A stretch of DNA of 64,000 nt from Ruegeria sp. YS9. Its GTDB lineage: Bacteria > Pseudomonadota > Alphaproteobacteria > Rhodobacterales > Rhodobacteraceae. How positions within the stretch are numbered: the first letter of the stretch is position 1; each line of letters begins with the position of its first letter. Positions 42,522-51,434 of the stretch are shown piece after piece. The position numbers and the translations under genes are program-made. Under the pieces are notes generated by a model. That model saw nothing but the letters and a program-made list of their open reading frames with translations, was not told where the DNA came from and made no database searches. The DNA is taken from the NCBI RefSeq assembly GCF_024628725.1, contig NZ_CP102409.1, positions 2,203,001 through 2,267,000 of the forward strand. Reading direction: 5' to 3'.

Positions 42522-43394
42522 TCAGTCCTGATTGCGAAATATCCGGGTCGAGGAAAAGAACCGCTCCAGTTCTTCGATCCGTTCCTTGCTTTCTTCCCAT
42601 CGTGCCTCCTGCACTTCTGCAATCAGCGTTTCCGAGATCAACTGCAATGCAATGGTCGAATCCCAACTGGATGGTGCCTCGACCAATGCGTGGAAAGAAT
42701 AATTGGCGGTCTTTCCGATCGGTGACCCCCATTGATCCGTAAACAGCACAACGGTGACGCCCCGGCCCGAGGCAACCTGTGCCAGCTTCTCCAGATGCGC
42801 CTCGTAACGGCGGATGTCGAAAATCACCAGAACGGATGATTCATCCATATCCAGCAGGTATTGCGGCCAGACATTCGCCGAATTGCCCAGCATCGTCACA
42901 TTGGGCCGGATGATCTGCATGTGATTGAACAGGTAATCCGCGTTTGACCGGGTGATGCGGCCGCCAACGACGTAAAGATGGCGCTCTGTCTCGGCCAAAA
43001 GATGCGCAACGGTATCGAACATCTCTTTGTCCAGACGTTCCAGCGTGTGGCGCATGTTGGTCCATACCGCTTGCGCAAAGCGCGTTGTCGGATGTTCCGC
43101 CTCATCATCCACAACCCAGGCGTCCCGTTTCGAGATCGGCTTTTTTATCTGCGCCGCAACCTCTTCGCGCAGCGCATCCTGCAAGTCGGGGAACCCGTCA
43201 AACCCAAGCTTGCGCGCCATGCGAATGACGGTCGGGGTCGAAACCTGCGCCGCGGCGGCCAGCTTGGTGATCGATTGCAAACCGGCCATCGGATAATCCT
43301 GCAACAGGACCGAGGCCAACTGACGTTCAGACCGTGTCAGATCGTCCAGTTCATCCTGAATCCGCTGTTTGACAAGTTTGGCAACGGTGGCCAT
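42522..43394 (-). CDS. MurR/RpiR-family transcriptional regulator
   Basis: This 290-aa protein has an N-terminal HTH_6 domain (residues about 5-78, with AAAAQVSTPTVIRMARKLGF) and a SIS domain (about 125-250, with GNSANVWPQYLLDM and VLVIFDIRRYEAH). SIS domains usually bind phosphosugars or related effectors. ATG 43394 is taken; ATG 43400 adds two residues. It is divergent from the amidohydrolase/TRAP operon. The gap carries a perfect 11-bp inverted repeat, so it is the likely local regulator. Confidence 0.92.
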   Translation of the reverse strand: MATVAKLVKQRIQDELDDLTRSERQLASVLLQDYPMAGLQSITKLAAAAQVSTPTVIRMARKLGFDGFPDLQDALREEVAAQIKKPISKRDAWVVDDEAEHPTTRFAQAVWTNMRHTLERLDKEMFDTVAHLLAETERHLYVVGGRITRSNADYLFNHMQIIRPNVTMLGNSANVWPQYLLDMDESSVLVIFDIRRYEAHLEKLAQVASGRGVTVVLFTDQWGSPIGKTANYSFHALVEAPSSWDSTIALQLISETLIAEVQEARWEESKERIEELERFFSSTRIFRNQD

Positions 43395-43413
43395 TAGCAC
43401 TCTCGTTTCTTAA

Positions 43414-43490
43414 ATTTGTTACAGGATATGTTTGTTTGTAACTTTGTCTACAGAAATTTTCTTGACAGGTAAGAACTTGCTGTAACAAAT
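43414..43490. promoter_or_regulatory. Inverted-repeat operator pair and promoter between rpiR and the catabolic operon
   Basis: ATTTGTTACAG (43414-43424) is repeated inverted as CTGTAACAAAT (43480-43490), a perfect 11-bp match across 55 bases. TTGACA at 43462-43467 is a consensus -35 box. The -10 region, near 43484-43490, falls on the second half-site. Two sites flanking a promoter suit loop-forming repression by the divergent RpiR protein. Confidence 0.6.
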
Positions 43491-44283
43491 GCTACTTATG
43501 CTTCACGAGACCGAGTCATCATTGCTTCAGCCGGCAGAGGCTCCGGCTGCCTGTGTGCTAAATGCGCACGGTCGTGCACCTGCTGTTCTGATCTGCGAAC
43601 ATGCAAGCCGGTTTATTCCTGAGGCTCTTGACGGATTAGGTCTGGATGAGGCAGCCGCATCCTCTCATGCCGCGTGGGACATCGGCGCGTTGGATCTGTC
43701 AGTGGAACTGATGGGCGCACTGGATGCGCCGCTGGTCCATTCGCGCGTCAGCCGCCTTGTCTATGATTGCAACCGCCCGCCCGATCGTGAAGACGCCACG
43801 CCGCAGGTCAGCGAAGTGTTTTCCGTTCCCGGAAATATGAACCTGACAGGCGCTCAACGTGCACAAAGGGTGCGCGATGTGTATGAACCGTTCAAACAGC
43901 TGGTTTCGACGACTTTGGATGCACGACCGGAACCACCAGTTGTTTTCACAATCCACAGCTTCACGCCCGTCTATAAGGGGCACCCCCGAACGGTTGAGCT
44001 GGGCATTCTTCATGACGAAGACGACCGCGCCGCACAACTGATGCTGCGGCACGCAGATGGCTCGGGGTTGCGCGTGGCATTGAACGAGCCCTACTCGGCC
44101 ACGGATGGCGTCACACACACGTTGCGCGAACACGCGGTCAGGCGCGGGCTTCCGAATGTGATGATCGAAGTCCGGAATGATCTGATCGACTCGCCAGAAG
44201 GTGTAAACCGCGTTGCAGGATTGCTGACGCCAATTCTGCAATCGGTCATCACCGCGTTTTCGCACGCCGAGGCGAAACCATGA
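43489..44283 (+). CDS. N-formylglutamate amidohydrolase family protein
   Basis: This 264-aa protein has the FGase signatures LICEHASRFIPEAL, WDIGALDLSVELM, SRLVYDCNRPPD, VVFTIHSFTPVYKG and VMIEVRNDLIDSPEGV. The His and Glu residues expected for the zinc site are present. HutG-type relatives hydrolyse N-formylglutamate, but no hut genes are here. The genes beside it (glutamylating ligase, TRAP transporter) suggest another N-acyl or gamma-glutamyl amide. Start: ATG 43489 or 43498; neither has a clear ribosome site, and a nearly leaderless mRNA is possible. Confidence 0.87.
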   Translation: MLLMLHETESSLLQPAEAPAACVLNAHGRAPAVLICEHASRFIPEALDGLGLDEAAASSHAAWDIGALDLSVELMGALDAPLVHSRVSRLVYDCNRPPDREDATPQVSEVFSVPGNMNLTGAQRAQRVRDVYEPFKQLVSTTLDARPEPPVVFTIHSFTPVYKGHPRTVELGILHDEDDRAAQLMLRHADGSGLRVALNEPYSATDGVTHTLREHAVRRGLPNVMIEVRNDLIDSPEGVNRVAGLLTPILQSVITAFSHAEAKP

Positions 44284-44299
44284 GAGCAGAGGTATCGGG

Positions 44300-44818
44300 A
44301 TGAAATTCATGCGGGGATATGTAGCGGTCATTGACCGCACGAACCGCTGGATCGGACGCTTCGTCATGTACGGCATCTTCGTCATGATGGGCATCCTGCT
44401 CTGGTCCTCGATTTCGAAAACCTTCTTCCTGCCGTCGTTATGGACACTGGAAATGGCCCAGTTCGCAATGGTCGCCTATTACATTCTGGGCGGCCCTTAT
44501 TCGATCCAGATGGGGTCCAACGTCCGCATGGACCTGCTGTATGGCGAATGGTCCGACCGTCGTCGGGCATGGACGGATGCGATCACCGTCTTTTTCCTGA
44601 TCATCTATCTGGGCGTGATGATCTATGGCGGCTACGACTCGCTGAGCTATTCGCTGCAATATGGTGAACGCAGCCCGACCGCGTGGCGTCCCTATCTGTG
44701 GCCAATCAAGGTCATCATGGTCGTGGGTCTGTTCCTGATGCTGCTTCAGGCCATCTCGGAACTCTTCAAAGATATTTTGCGCCTCAAGGGCGATGACATC
44801 CCGCGCGAGGTGATCTGA
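44300..44818 (+). CDS. TRAP transporter small permease (DctQ type)
   Basis: This 172-aa protein has four membrane helices. The family region contains LWTLEMAQFAMVAYYILGGP and a final helix VIMVVGLFLMLLQAISELF. It joins the large permease in a sodium-driven TRAP importer. Its TGA overlaps the ATG of the large permease (TGATG), indicating coupling. It starts 16 bp after the amidohydrolase gene. Confidence 0.92.
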   Translation: MKFMRGYVAVIDRTNRWIGRFVMYGIFVMMGILLWSSISKTFFLPSLWTLEMAQFAMVAYYILGGPYSIQMGSNVRMDLLYGEWSDRRRAWTDAITVFFLIIYLGVMIYGGYDSLSYSLQYGERSPTAWRPYLWPIKVIMVVGLFLMLLQAISELFKDILRLKGDDIPREVI

Positions 44819-46143
44819 TGTCTTACGAACTGATCGCCATCCTGATGTTTTCGACCATGATGCTGATGCTGCTGACCGGACAGCGCGTATTCGGCGCGAT
44901 TGGTTTTGTTGCCGTGATGGCCGCCCTGTTCCTGTGGGGGGATCGTGGCGGATATGACATCGGCTTTTCAGCTGCCATGAAGCTGATGAAATGGTACCCG
45001 CTGCTGACGCTGCCGATGTTCATTTTCATGGGTTACGTACTGGCCGAGTCCAAAATCGCAGACGATCTGTACAAGATGTTCCACGTTTGGATGGGCGGCC
45101 TGAACGGCGGTCTCGCGATTGGCACGATTGGTCTCATGGTACTGATTTCGGCCATGAACGGGTTGAGTGTCGCAGGCATGGCCATTGGCGCGACCATTGC
45201 GCTGCCTGAGCTGCTGAAACGTGGCTATGACAAGAAGATGGTGACCGGGGTGATACAAGCCGGATCATCACTGGGCATCCTCGTGCCACCCTCCGTCGTG
45301 CTGGTTCTTTACGCGATGATCGCGCGCCAGCCGGTTGGGCAGCTGTGGCTTGCCGGGCTGCTTCCCGGACTGATGATGGCCGCAATGTTCATCCTGTATA
45401 TCGTGATCCGCTGCCGCATCAACCCGGCCCTGGGGCCTGCTCTGTCAGCAGCGGAACGCGACGTATCAATGGCAGAAAAAATGCGCCTGCTGCGCGCGGG
45501 CCTTCTGCCTTTGGGTATTTTCGCCGCGATGATGGTGCCCTTCGTCAACGGCTGGACCTCACTGGTCGAAAGCTCGGCCATCGGTGCCTTGACCGCGTTC
45601 GCCGCAGCCATCCTCAAGGGACGCATGACACGTGAGGTTTTCGAGACGTCTGTGCGGTCAACGCTGGGCATCACCTGTATGTTCATGTGGATCATCCTGG
45701 CTGCGCTTGCCTTTGGCGCTGTATTCGACGGGTTGGGTGCCGTTCGGGCAATCGAGAACCTGTTTACCGAACGTCTGGGCCTGAACCCGTGGGTGATCCT
45801 GATCTTGATGCAGCTCAGCTTTATTCTGATGGGCACGTTTCTGGACGACACGGCCATGCTGGTGATCGTCGCGCCTTTGTACGTGCCACTCGTGGGGGCA
45901 ATGGGATTCGACCTGATCTGGTATGGGGTTCTGTACACGATCACGACCCAGATCGCCTATATGACACCGCCCTTCGGTTACAACCTGTTCCTGATGCGTG
46001 CGATGGCGCCGCCAGAGATTTCGCTGCGCGACATCTACGGGTCAATCCTGCCCTTCGTGATGGTGATGACGCTGGCGCTGGCGATCATCATGACATTCCC
46101 GCAGATCGCGCTGTGGCTGCCTGAATACATCTACAACAAATGA
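44818..46143 (+). CDS. TRAP transporter large permease (DctM type)
   Basis: This 441-aa protein has about 12 helices. Typical blocks are LPMFIFMGYVLAESKIADDLY, GMAIGATIALPELLKRGYDK, AGSSLGILVPPSVVLVLYAM and GTFLDDTAMLVIVAPLYVPL. It is the ion-coupled translocation subunit. The binding-protein gene follows after 67 bp rather than preceding the permeases. Confidence 0.94.
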   Translation: MSYELIAILMFSTMMLMLLTGQRVFGAIGFVAVMAALFLWGDRGGYDIGFSAAMKLMKWYPLLTLPMFIFMGYVLAESKIADDLYKMFHVWMGGLNGGLAIGTIGLMVLISAMNGLSVAGMAIGATIALPELLKRGYDKKMVTGVIQAGSSLGILVPPSVVLVLYAMIARQPVGQLWLAGLLPGLMMAAMFILYIVIRCRINPALGPALSAAERDVSMAEKMRLLRAGLLPLGIFAAMMVPFVNGWTSLVESSAIGALTAFAAAILKGRMTREVFETSVRSTLGITCMFMWIILAALAFGAVFDGLGAVRAIENLFTERLGLNPWVILILMQLSFILMGTFLDDTAMLVIVAPLYVPLVGAMGFDLIWYGVLYTITTQIAYMTPPFGYNLFLMRAMAPPEISLRDIYGSILPFVMVMTLALAIIMTFPQIALWLPEYIYNK

Positions 46144-46210
46144 TCCCGGATCAAACCGGGGCTTCGCGGGCAATCCCCGCACAATCGAAACTGACCAACG
46201 GAGAGAGAGA

Positions 46211-47242
46211 ATGACGAACAGACGTACATTTCTGAAAGGTGCTGCGGCCGCTCCCGCCGCTGCTCTGGCGACGCCTGCACTGGCGCAATCGACCATCAGA
46301 TGGCGGATGCAGACCTATGCCGGCCCGGCGTTGGCCGAACACGTGATCGACCCGGCCATCAAGATGTTCAACACGATCGCCGGCGACCGGATGCAGATCG
46401 AGCTGTTCTATGCCGACCAGCTGGTTCCCACGGGCGAGCTGTTCCGCGCCATGCAGCGCGGCACGATTGATGCCGTTCAGTCGGATGATGACTCGATGGC
46501 GTCACCCACCGAGGTCACCGTGTTCGGCGGCTATTTCCCCTTTGCCTCGCGCTATTCGCTGGACGTGCCGGTTCTGTTCAACCAGTACGGGCTGAACGAG
46601 ATCTGGGACGAGGAATACTCGAAAGTCGGTGTGAAACACATCTCGGCCGGTGCCTGGGATCCGTGCCACTTTGCAACGAAGGACCCGATCAACAGCCTGG
46701 CGGACCTTCAGGGCAAACGTGTGTTTACCTTCCCGACCGCGGGCCGCTTCCTGTCTCAGTTCGGCGTTGTGCCGGTCACCCTGCCCTGGGAAGACATCGA
46801 AGTCGCGGTTCAAACCGGCGAGCTGGACGGCATCGCGTGGTCCGGCATCACCGAAGACTACACTGTCGGCTGGGCGGATGTGACCAATTACTTCCTGACC
46901 AACAACATCTCGGGCGCCTGGGCCGGTTCGTTCTTTGCCAACATGGATCGCTGGAACGAGCTGCCCAAAGATTTGCAGACCCTGTTCCGCGTTTGCACCG
47001 ATCAGTCACACTATTATCGTCAGTGGTGGTACTGGGGCGGCGAAGCCAGCCTGCGCGTCAACGGAGACAAGATGCAGCTGACGTCGATCCCGGACGAAGA
47101 ATGGGCAACCGTCGAAGCCGCGGCCGTTGCCTTCTGGGACGAGATCGCAGCCGAATCTGAAACCAAGGCGAAGGTTGTTGAAATCTTCAAACAGTACAAC
47201 GCCGACATGCTCAAGGCTGGACGGCCGTACCGCTACGGCTAA
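46211..47242 (+). CDS. TRAP transporter substrate-binding protein (DctP type)
   Basis: This 343-aa periplasmic protein has a twin-arginine-like signal (NRRTFLKGAAAAPAAALA, cleavage after about residue 25). LFYADQLVPTGELFRAMQRG and LQGKRVFTFPTAGRFLSQFG are typical DctP regions, with an Arg in the ligand pocket region that usually binds a carboxylate. GELDGIAWSGITEDYTVGW is the later pocket segment. It delivers the solute to the DctQM pair upstream. The substrate is unknown, but a carboxylate group is likely. Confidence 0.92.
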   Translation: MTNRRTFLKGAAAAPAAALATPALAQSTIRWRMQTYAGPALAEHVIDPAIKMFNTIAGDRMQIELFYADQLVPTGELFRAMQRGTIDAVQSDDDSMASPTEVTVFGGYFPFASRYSLDVPVLFNQYGLNEIWDEEYSKVGVKHISAGAWDPCHFATKDPINSLADLQGKRVFTFPTAGRFLSQFGVVPVTLPWEDIEVAVQTGELDGIAWSGITEDYTVGWADVTNYFLTNNISGAWAGSFFANMDRWNELPKDLQTLFRVCTDQSHYYRQWWYWGGEASLRVNGDKMQLTSIPDEEWATVEAAAVAFWDEIAAESETKAKVVEIFKQYNADMLKAGRPYRYG

Positions 47243-47255
47243 GAATTGGCCAGGC

Positions 47256-47281
47256 GACCCGCCCCTTGCATGGGGCGGGTC
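47256..47281 (+). terminator. GC-rich hairpin after the TRAP binding protein gene
   Basis: GACCCGCCCC (47256-47265) and GGGGCGGGTC (47272-47281) pair perfectly around TTGCAT. No T-run follows, so it may act as an mRNA-stability or partial-termination element that sets the level of the binding protein against the downstream enzymes. Confidence 0.5.
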
Positions 47282-47331
47282 AAACAGGACGAATGGCCGA
47301 TGATGGATTTCGGCAAAGACAAAGGTGGCAC

Positions 47332-48684
47332 ATGCTCACGTTCGAACATCTGAAAACGCAGGTATCCGAAGGTTCGGTTGATACGGTTTTGGTCTGCATG
47401 GTGGACATGCAGGGCCGGTTGATGGGCAAACGCTTTCACGCGGGCCATTTCGTGGCAGGCGCATGGGAAGAGACCCATTGCTGCAACTACCTGCTGGCCA
47501 CCGATCTGGAGATGGCAACACCTGATGGCTATGCCTCGACCAGTTGGGAACGGGGCTATGGCGATTATGTCATGAAACCGGACCTCAGCACCCTGCGCCC
47601 GGTGCCGTGGCTTGAGGGCACGGCGATGGTGATGTGTGATGTGCTGGATCATCACACCCATGAGGAAGTGCCGCACGCGCCGCGTTCAATCCTGAAAAAG
47701 CAGGTCAACCGTTTGAAAGCCATGGGCTATGACGCCATGACGGCGACCGAGCTTGAGTTTTTCCTGTTCGAGAAAAGCTTTGACCAGATCCGCAAGGAAG
47801 GGTTCCGCGATCTGGAGCCGATCTCGGGCTATAACGAAGACTATCACATCCTTCAGACCACCAAGGAAGAACATGTGATGCGCCCGATCCGCAACCATCT
47901 GTGGGATGCGGGTATTCCGGTTGAGAACTCCAAAGGTGAGGCCGAGACCGGACAGGAAGAGCTTAACATCAAATACGCACCCGCGATGGAAACAGCCGAG
48001 TATCACTCGATCGCCAAGAACGCTGTGAAAGAGATCGCATGGCAACATGGTCATGCGGCGACCTTCCTGCCGAAATGGCATCACGATAAGGTGGGCAGTT
48101 CGTCCCATGTGCACCAGTCACTGTGGGCGGATGGACAGCCTGCCTTCTATGACGCTGGGGATGATTTGGGCATGTCGGCGCTGATGAAAAGCTATATGGC
48201 CGGTTTGCTGAAATATGCCCCTGATTATACCTATTTCATGGCGCCCTACATCAACAGTTACAAACGCTTCATGAAAGGTACCTTCGCGCCAACGCGGATC
48301 ATCTGGTCCGTGGACAACCGCACTGCCGGGTTCCGCCTGTGCGGTGACGGCACCAAGGCCGTACGTGTCGAGTGCCGGATTCCGGGCTCAGATATGAACC
48401 CCTATCTGGCGATGGCCGGCATGCTGGCGGCAGGGATCGCGGGCATCGAGGAAGGGCTGGATCTGCAACCGCCGACCAAGGGCGACGTTTATCAGGGTGA
48501 GACTGCCATGATCCCGGGCAACCTTCGTGCGGCGCGGGATGCGCTGCATGGTTCGGTCATGTTGCGGGCGGCCATGGGAGATGACGTCGTCGACCACTAT
48601 ACCCGTGCCGCGGAGGTCGAGATCGAGGAATTCGAACGCGTGGTCACGGATTGGGAAATCGCCCGCGGGTTCGAGCGGGCGTGA
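47332..48684 (+). CDS. Glutamine-synthetase-like ligase (gamma-glutamylamide synthetase type)
   Basis: This 450-aa member of the GlnA superfamily resembles the PuuA/GlnT side rather than true GlnA. It has ATELEFFLFEKSFDQI, ETGQEELNIKYAPAMETAE, TFLPKWHHDKVGSSSHVHQS and NRTAGFRLCGDGTKAVRVEC. The family joins glutamate to ammonia or amines using ATP. It lacks the C-terminal adenylylation loop of GlnA. ATG 47332 follows AAAGGTGG. Its context with aldehyde and alcohol dehydrogenases suggests gamma-glutamylation of an amine during breakdown. Confidence 0.88.
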   Translation: MLTFEHLKTQVSEGSVDTVLVCMVDMQGRLMGKRFHAGHFVAGAWEETHCCNYLLATDLEMATPDGYASTSWERGYGDYVMKPDLSTLRPVPWLEGTAMVMCDVLDHHTHEEVPHAPRSILKKQVNRLKAMGYDAMTATELEFFLFEKSFDQIRKEGFRDLEPISGYNEDYHILQTTKEEHVMRPIRNHLWDAGIPVENSKGEAETGQEELNIKYAPAMETAEYHSIAKNAVKEIAWQHGHAATFLPKWHHDKVGSSSHVHQSLWADGQPAFYDAGDDLGMSALMKSYMAGLLKYAPDYTYFMAPYINSYKRFMKGTFAPTRIIWSVDNRTAGFRLCGDGTKAVRVECRIPGSDMNPYLAMAGMLAAGIAGIEEGLDLQPPTKGDVYQGETAMIPGNLRAARDALHGSVMLRAAMGDDVVDHYTRAAEVEIEEFERVVTDWEIARGFERA

Positions 48685-48698
48685 AGTCGGGTCGTGCT

Positions 48699-48744
48699 GG
48701 GGGCTCTGCCCCCAGACCCCCGGGATATTTTTGGCCAGATGAAG
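48699..48744. repeat. Roseobacter-type intergenic repeat, copy B, with hairpin
   Basis: GGGGGC-TCT-GCCCCC (48699-48713) forms a hairpin just after the ligase gene. CCCCCGGGATATTTTTGG and CCAGATGAAG follow (core 48717-48744). The core matches copy A at 14855-14881 apart from one base. Confidence 0.75.
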
Positions 48745-48778
48745 CAGGGTTCCTGTTTCTTTCGGAAATGGAGTAAAA

Positions 48779-50161
48779 ATGGGGCAGATATTGAAATGTG
48801 TCTCGCCGATCGACGGATCGGTTTTTGCCGAACGTGAAGTGTTGTCGCGAGAGGCCGCTTTCGGGGCCGCGGCCCGCGCTCGGGCTGCTCAGGCGGACTG
48901 GGCGGCCCGTCCGTTGCAGGAGCGGATTGATCTTGTGATGGCTGGCGTGGCCGCCGTTGGCGCCATGAACGATGAGATCGTGCCCGAACTGGCCCATATG
49001 ATGGGTCGCCCGGTGCGTTATGGTGGTGAATTCGGTGGGTTCAACGAACGCGCAAGCCACATGGCGAAGATTGCAGAGACGTCTCTGGCAGATATCGCCG
49101 TGGGCGAGGATGCGACGTTTAAGCGTTATATCAAGCGCATCCCGCATGGGGTGGTCTTTGTGGTGGCACCCTGGAACTATCCTTACATGACGGCGATCAA
49201 CACGGTCGCACCGGCGCTTATCGCGGGCAACACGGTCGTCCTGAAACACGCGACACAGACCTTGCTGGTGGGCGAGCGCATGGCAAAGGCGTTCCATTCG
49301 GCAGGAGTGCCCGAGGACGTGTTCCAGAATGTGTTCCTGAGCCATGACGTGACCAACGATCTGATCGCGGGCAATGCCTTTGATTTCGTGAACTTCACCG
49401 GATCAGTCGGCGGCGGTCAGGCGATGGAACGTGCCGCGGCCGGCACGTTTACCGGCGTCGGCACTGAACTGGGGGGCAAGGACCCCGGCTATGTCATGGA
49501 CGACGCCGATCTGGATGCGGCGGTCGAGACGCTGATCGACGGGGCCATGTTCAACTCGGGCCAGTGCTGTTGCGGGATCGAGCGGATCTATGTCCACGAA
49601 AGCCTCTATGACGACTTTGTCACCAAGGCAGTGGGCATCGTGCAGGGCTACAAGCTGGGCAACCCGCTGGACGCCGAGACAACGATTGGCCCGATGGCCA
49701 ATGTGCGGTTTGCCGATGAGGTGCGAGCCCAGATCGCCGAGGCGGTTGCATCCGGCGCGGTCGCGCATATCGACACCTTCGCAGAAGACGATGGCGGCGC
49801 GTATCTGACACCGCAAATCCTGACCAATGTCACCCATGACATGCGCGTGATGCGGGACGAAAGCTTTGGGCCAGTGGTGGGCATCATGAAAGTGTCATCC
49901 GACGAAGAGGCCATCGCATTGATGAATGACAGTGAGTTTGGCCTGACTGCCAGCCTGTGGACCCGCGATGTGGATCGTGCGGTGCGGGTGGGTGACCGGA
50001 TTGAAACGGGCACTGTGTTCATGAACCGCGCCGACTATCTGGACCCTGGCCTGTGCTGGACGGGCTGCAAGAATACCGGGCGTGGCGGCGGTCTGTCCGT
50101 GATTGGATATCACAACCTGACACGTCCCAAATCCTACCACCTCAAAAAGGTAACGGGCTAA
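48779..50161 (+). CDS. NAD(P)-dependent aldehyde dehydrogenase
   Basis: This 460-aa enzyme has the cofactor region VAPWNYPYMTAINTVAPALI, NFTGSVGGGQAMERAA, the catalytic Glu in GTELGGKDPGYV and the catalytic Cys in FNSGQCCCGIERIYVHE. It is close to the family's usual 460-500 aa. It would oxidise an aldehyde to the acid, probably the product of the iron-containing alcohol dehydrogenase encoded next. A strong terminator separates the two genes. Confidence 0.92.
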   Translation: MGQILKCVSPIDGSVFAEREVLSREAAFGAAARARAAQADWAARPLQERIDLVMAGVAAVGAMNDEIVPELAHMMGRPVRYGGEFGGFNERASHMAKIAETSLADIAVGEDATFKRYIKRIPHGVVFVVAPWNYPYMTAINTVAPALIAGNTVVLKHATQTLLVGERMAKAFHSAGVPEDVFQNVFLSHDVTNDLIAGNAFDFVNFTGSVGGGQAMERAAAGTFTGVGTELGGKDPGYVMDDADLDAAVETLIDGAMFNSGQCCCGIERIYVHESLYDDFVTKAVGIVQGYKLGNPLDAETTIGPMANVRFADEVRAQIAEAVASGAVAHIDTFAEDDGGAYLTPQILTNVTHDMRVMRDESFGPVVGIMKVSSDEEAIALMNDSEFGLTASLWTRDVDRAVRVGDRIETGTVFMNRADYLDPGLCWTGCKNTGRGGGLSVIGYHNLTRPKSYHLKKVTG

Positions 50162-50168
50162 GGACGAC

Positions 50169-50212
50169 GGCCTGCTTCGGACCCACCCCCTCGCCGAAGC
50201 AGGCCTTTTTTT
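50169..50212 (+). terminator. Rho-independent terminator after aldehyde dehydrogenase gene
   Basis: GGCCTGCTTCGG (50169-50180) pairs with CCGAAGCAGGCC (50194-50205), 12 bp, followed by seven T. The next gene begins 17 bases later, so either partial read-through or a promoter inside the upstream gene must feed it. Confidence 0.88.
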
Positions 50213-50228
50213 GCAAAGGAAACCTGAC

Positions 50229-51374
50229 ATGACACTTGTTGGAAACTGGTCCTATCCGACCGCCATCAAATTCGGAGCCGGGCGCATCAGGGAATTGCCC
50301 GAAGCCTGCGCCGCCGCCGGAATGAAGAAACCCTTGCTGGTCACGGACAAGGGGCTGGCCGATCTGCCCATCACCAGCGCGACACTGGATATCATGGAGG
50401 CCGCCGGTTTGGGCCGCGGGGTGTTCAGCGATGTGGACCCCAACCCGAATGAGAAGAACCTGGAAGCCGGCGTTGCGGCCTATAACGCAGGTGGCCATGA
50501 TGGGGTGATCGCCTTTGGCGGCGGCTCGGGGCTGGATCTGGGCAAGATGGTCGCCTTCATGGCCGGTCAGACGCGCCCGGTTTGGGATTTCGAGGATATC
50601 GGCGACTGGTGGACGCGAGCCGACGCCGACGTTATCGCGCCAATCATTGCCGTTCCGACCACCGCAGGGACAGGATCGGAAGTGGGCCGCGCGAGCGTCA
50701 TCACCAATTCCGAGACCCATGCCAAGAAGATCATATTTCATCCCAAGGTTCTGCCGACCGTGGTGATTTGCGACCCGGATCTGACCGTCGGAATGCCCAG
50801 GTTCATCACGGCAGGAACAGGCCTGGACGCCTTTGCGCATTGCGTCGAAGCCTTCTCGAGCCCGCATTATCACCCGATGAGCCAGGGCATCGCGCTGGAA
50901 GGGATGCGGCTGGTGAAGGAGTACTTGCCGCGCGCTTATGCTGACGGCACCGATATCGAGGCCCGCGCCCAAATGATGAGCGCCGCTGCCATGGGTGCAA
51001 CGGCTTTCCAGAAGGGTCTTGGCGCGATCCATGCGTTGAGCCACCCAATTGGTGCAGTATTCAACACCCATCACGGCACCACGAACGCGGTCTGCATGCC
51101 CGCTGTGCTGGACTTCAACGCCCCCGCCATTGCAGACCGGTTCCAGCAAGCCGCGGCATATCTGGGCATCGACGGCGGCTTCGATGGTTTCCGCGCCTTC
51201 GTGCAGGATTTCAACGACAGCCTTGGCATCCCCCGCACTCTGTCCGACCTAGGTGTGACCGAGGCTTCAATCCCAGAGCTTGTCGACGGCGCGATCATCG
51301 ATCCTTCATGCGGTGGAAATCCGATTGAGTTGACGAAAGACAACCTGACTCAGCTGTTCAAAGCAGCGCTGTAA
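50229..51374 (+). CDS. Iron-containing alcohol dehydrogenase
   Basis: This 381-aa group III ADH has FGGGSGLDLGKMVA (NAD-binding), PTTAGTGSEVGRASVI, GLDAFAHCVEAFSSPHYHP and GAIHALSHPIGAVFNTHHGT, which supply the Asp and three His ligands of the metal. It oxidises an alcohol to an aldehyde, fitting with the aldehyde dehydrogenase upstream. ATG 50229 is used rather than an earlier ATG within the terminator tail. The ribosome site is AAAGGAAA. Confidence 0.92.
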   Translation: MTLVGNWSYPTAIKFGAGRIRELPEACAAAGMKKPLLVTDKGLADLPITSATLDIMEAAGLGRGVFSDVDPNPNEKNLEAGVAAYNAGGHDGVIAFGGGSGLDLGKMVAFMAGQTRPVWDFEDIGDWWTRADADVIAPIIAVPTTAGTGSEVGRASVITNSETHAKKIIFHPKVLPTVVICDPDLTVGMPRFITAGTGLDAFAHCVEAFSSPHYHPMSQGIALEGMRLVKEYLPRAYADGTDIEARAQMMSAAAMGATAFQKGLGAIHALSHPIGAVFNTHHGTTNAVCMPAVLDFNAPAIADRFQQAAAYLGIDGGFDGFRAFVQDFNDSLGIPRTLSDLGVTEASIPELVDGAIIDPSCGGNPIELTKDNLTQLFKAAL

Positions 51375-51381
51375 GAAACCA

Positions 51382-51410
51382 AAGGGCCCGGCGAAACTTG
51401 CCGGGCCCTT
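51382..51410. terminator. Bidirectional terminator between converging genes
   Basis: AAGGGCCCGGC (51382-51392) pairs with GCCGGGCCCTT (51400-51410). It ends the catabolic island on the right and serves the leftward HlyD gene. Confidence 0.8.
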
Positions 51411-51434
51411 CGCGTTCGGATTGCCAAGATCAGA

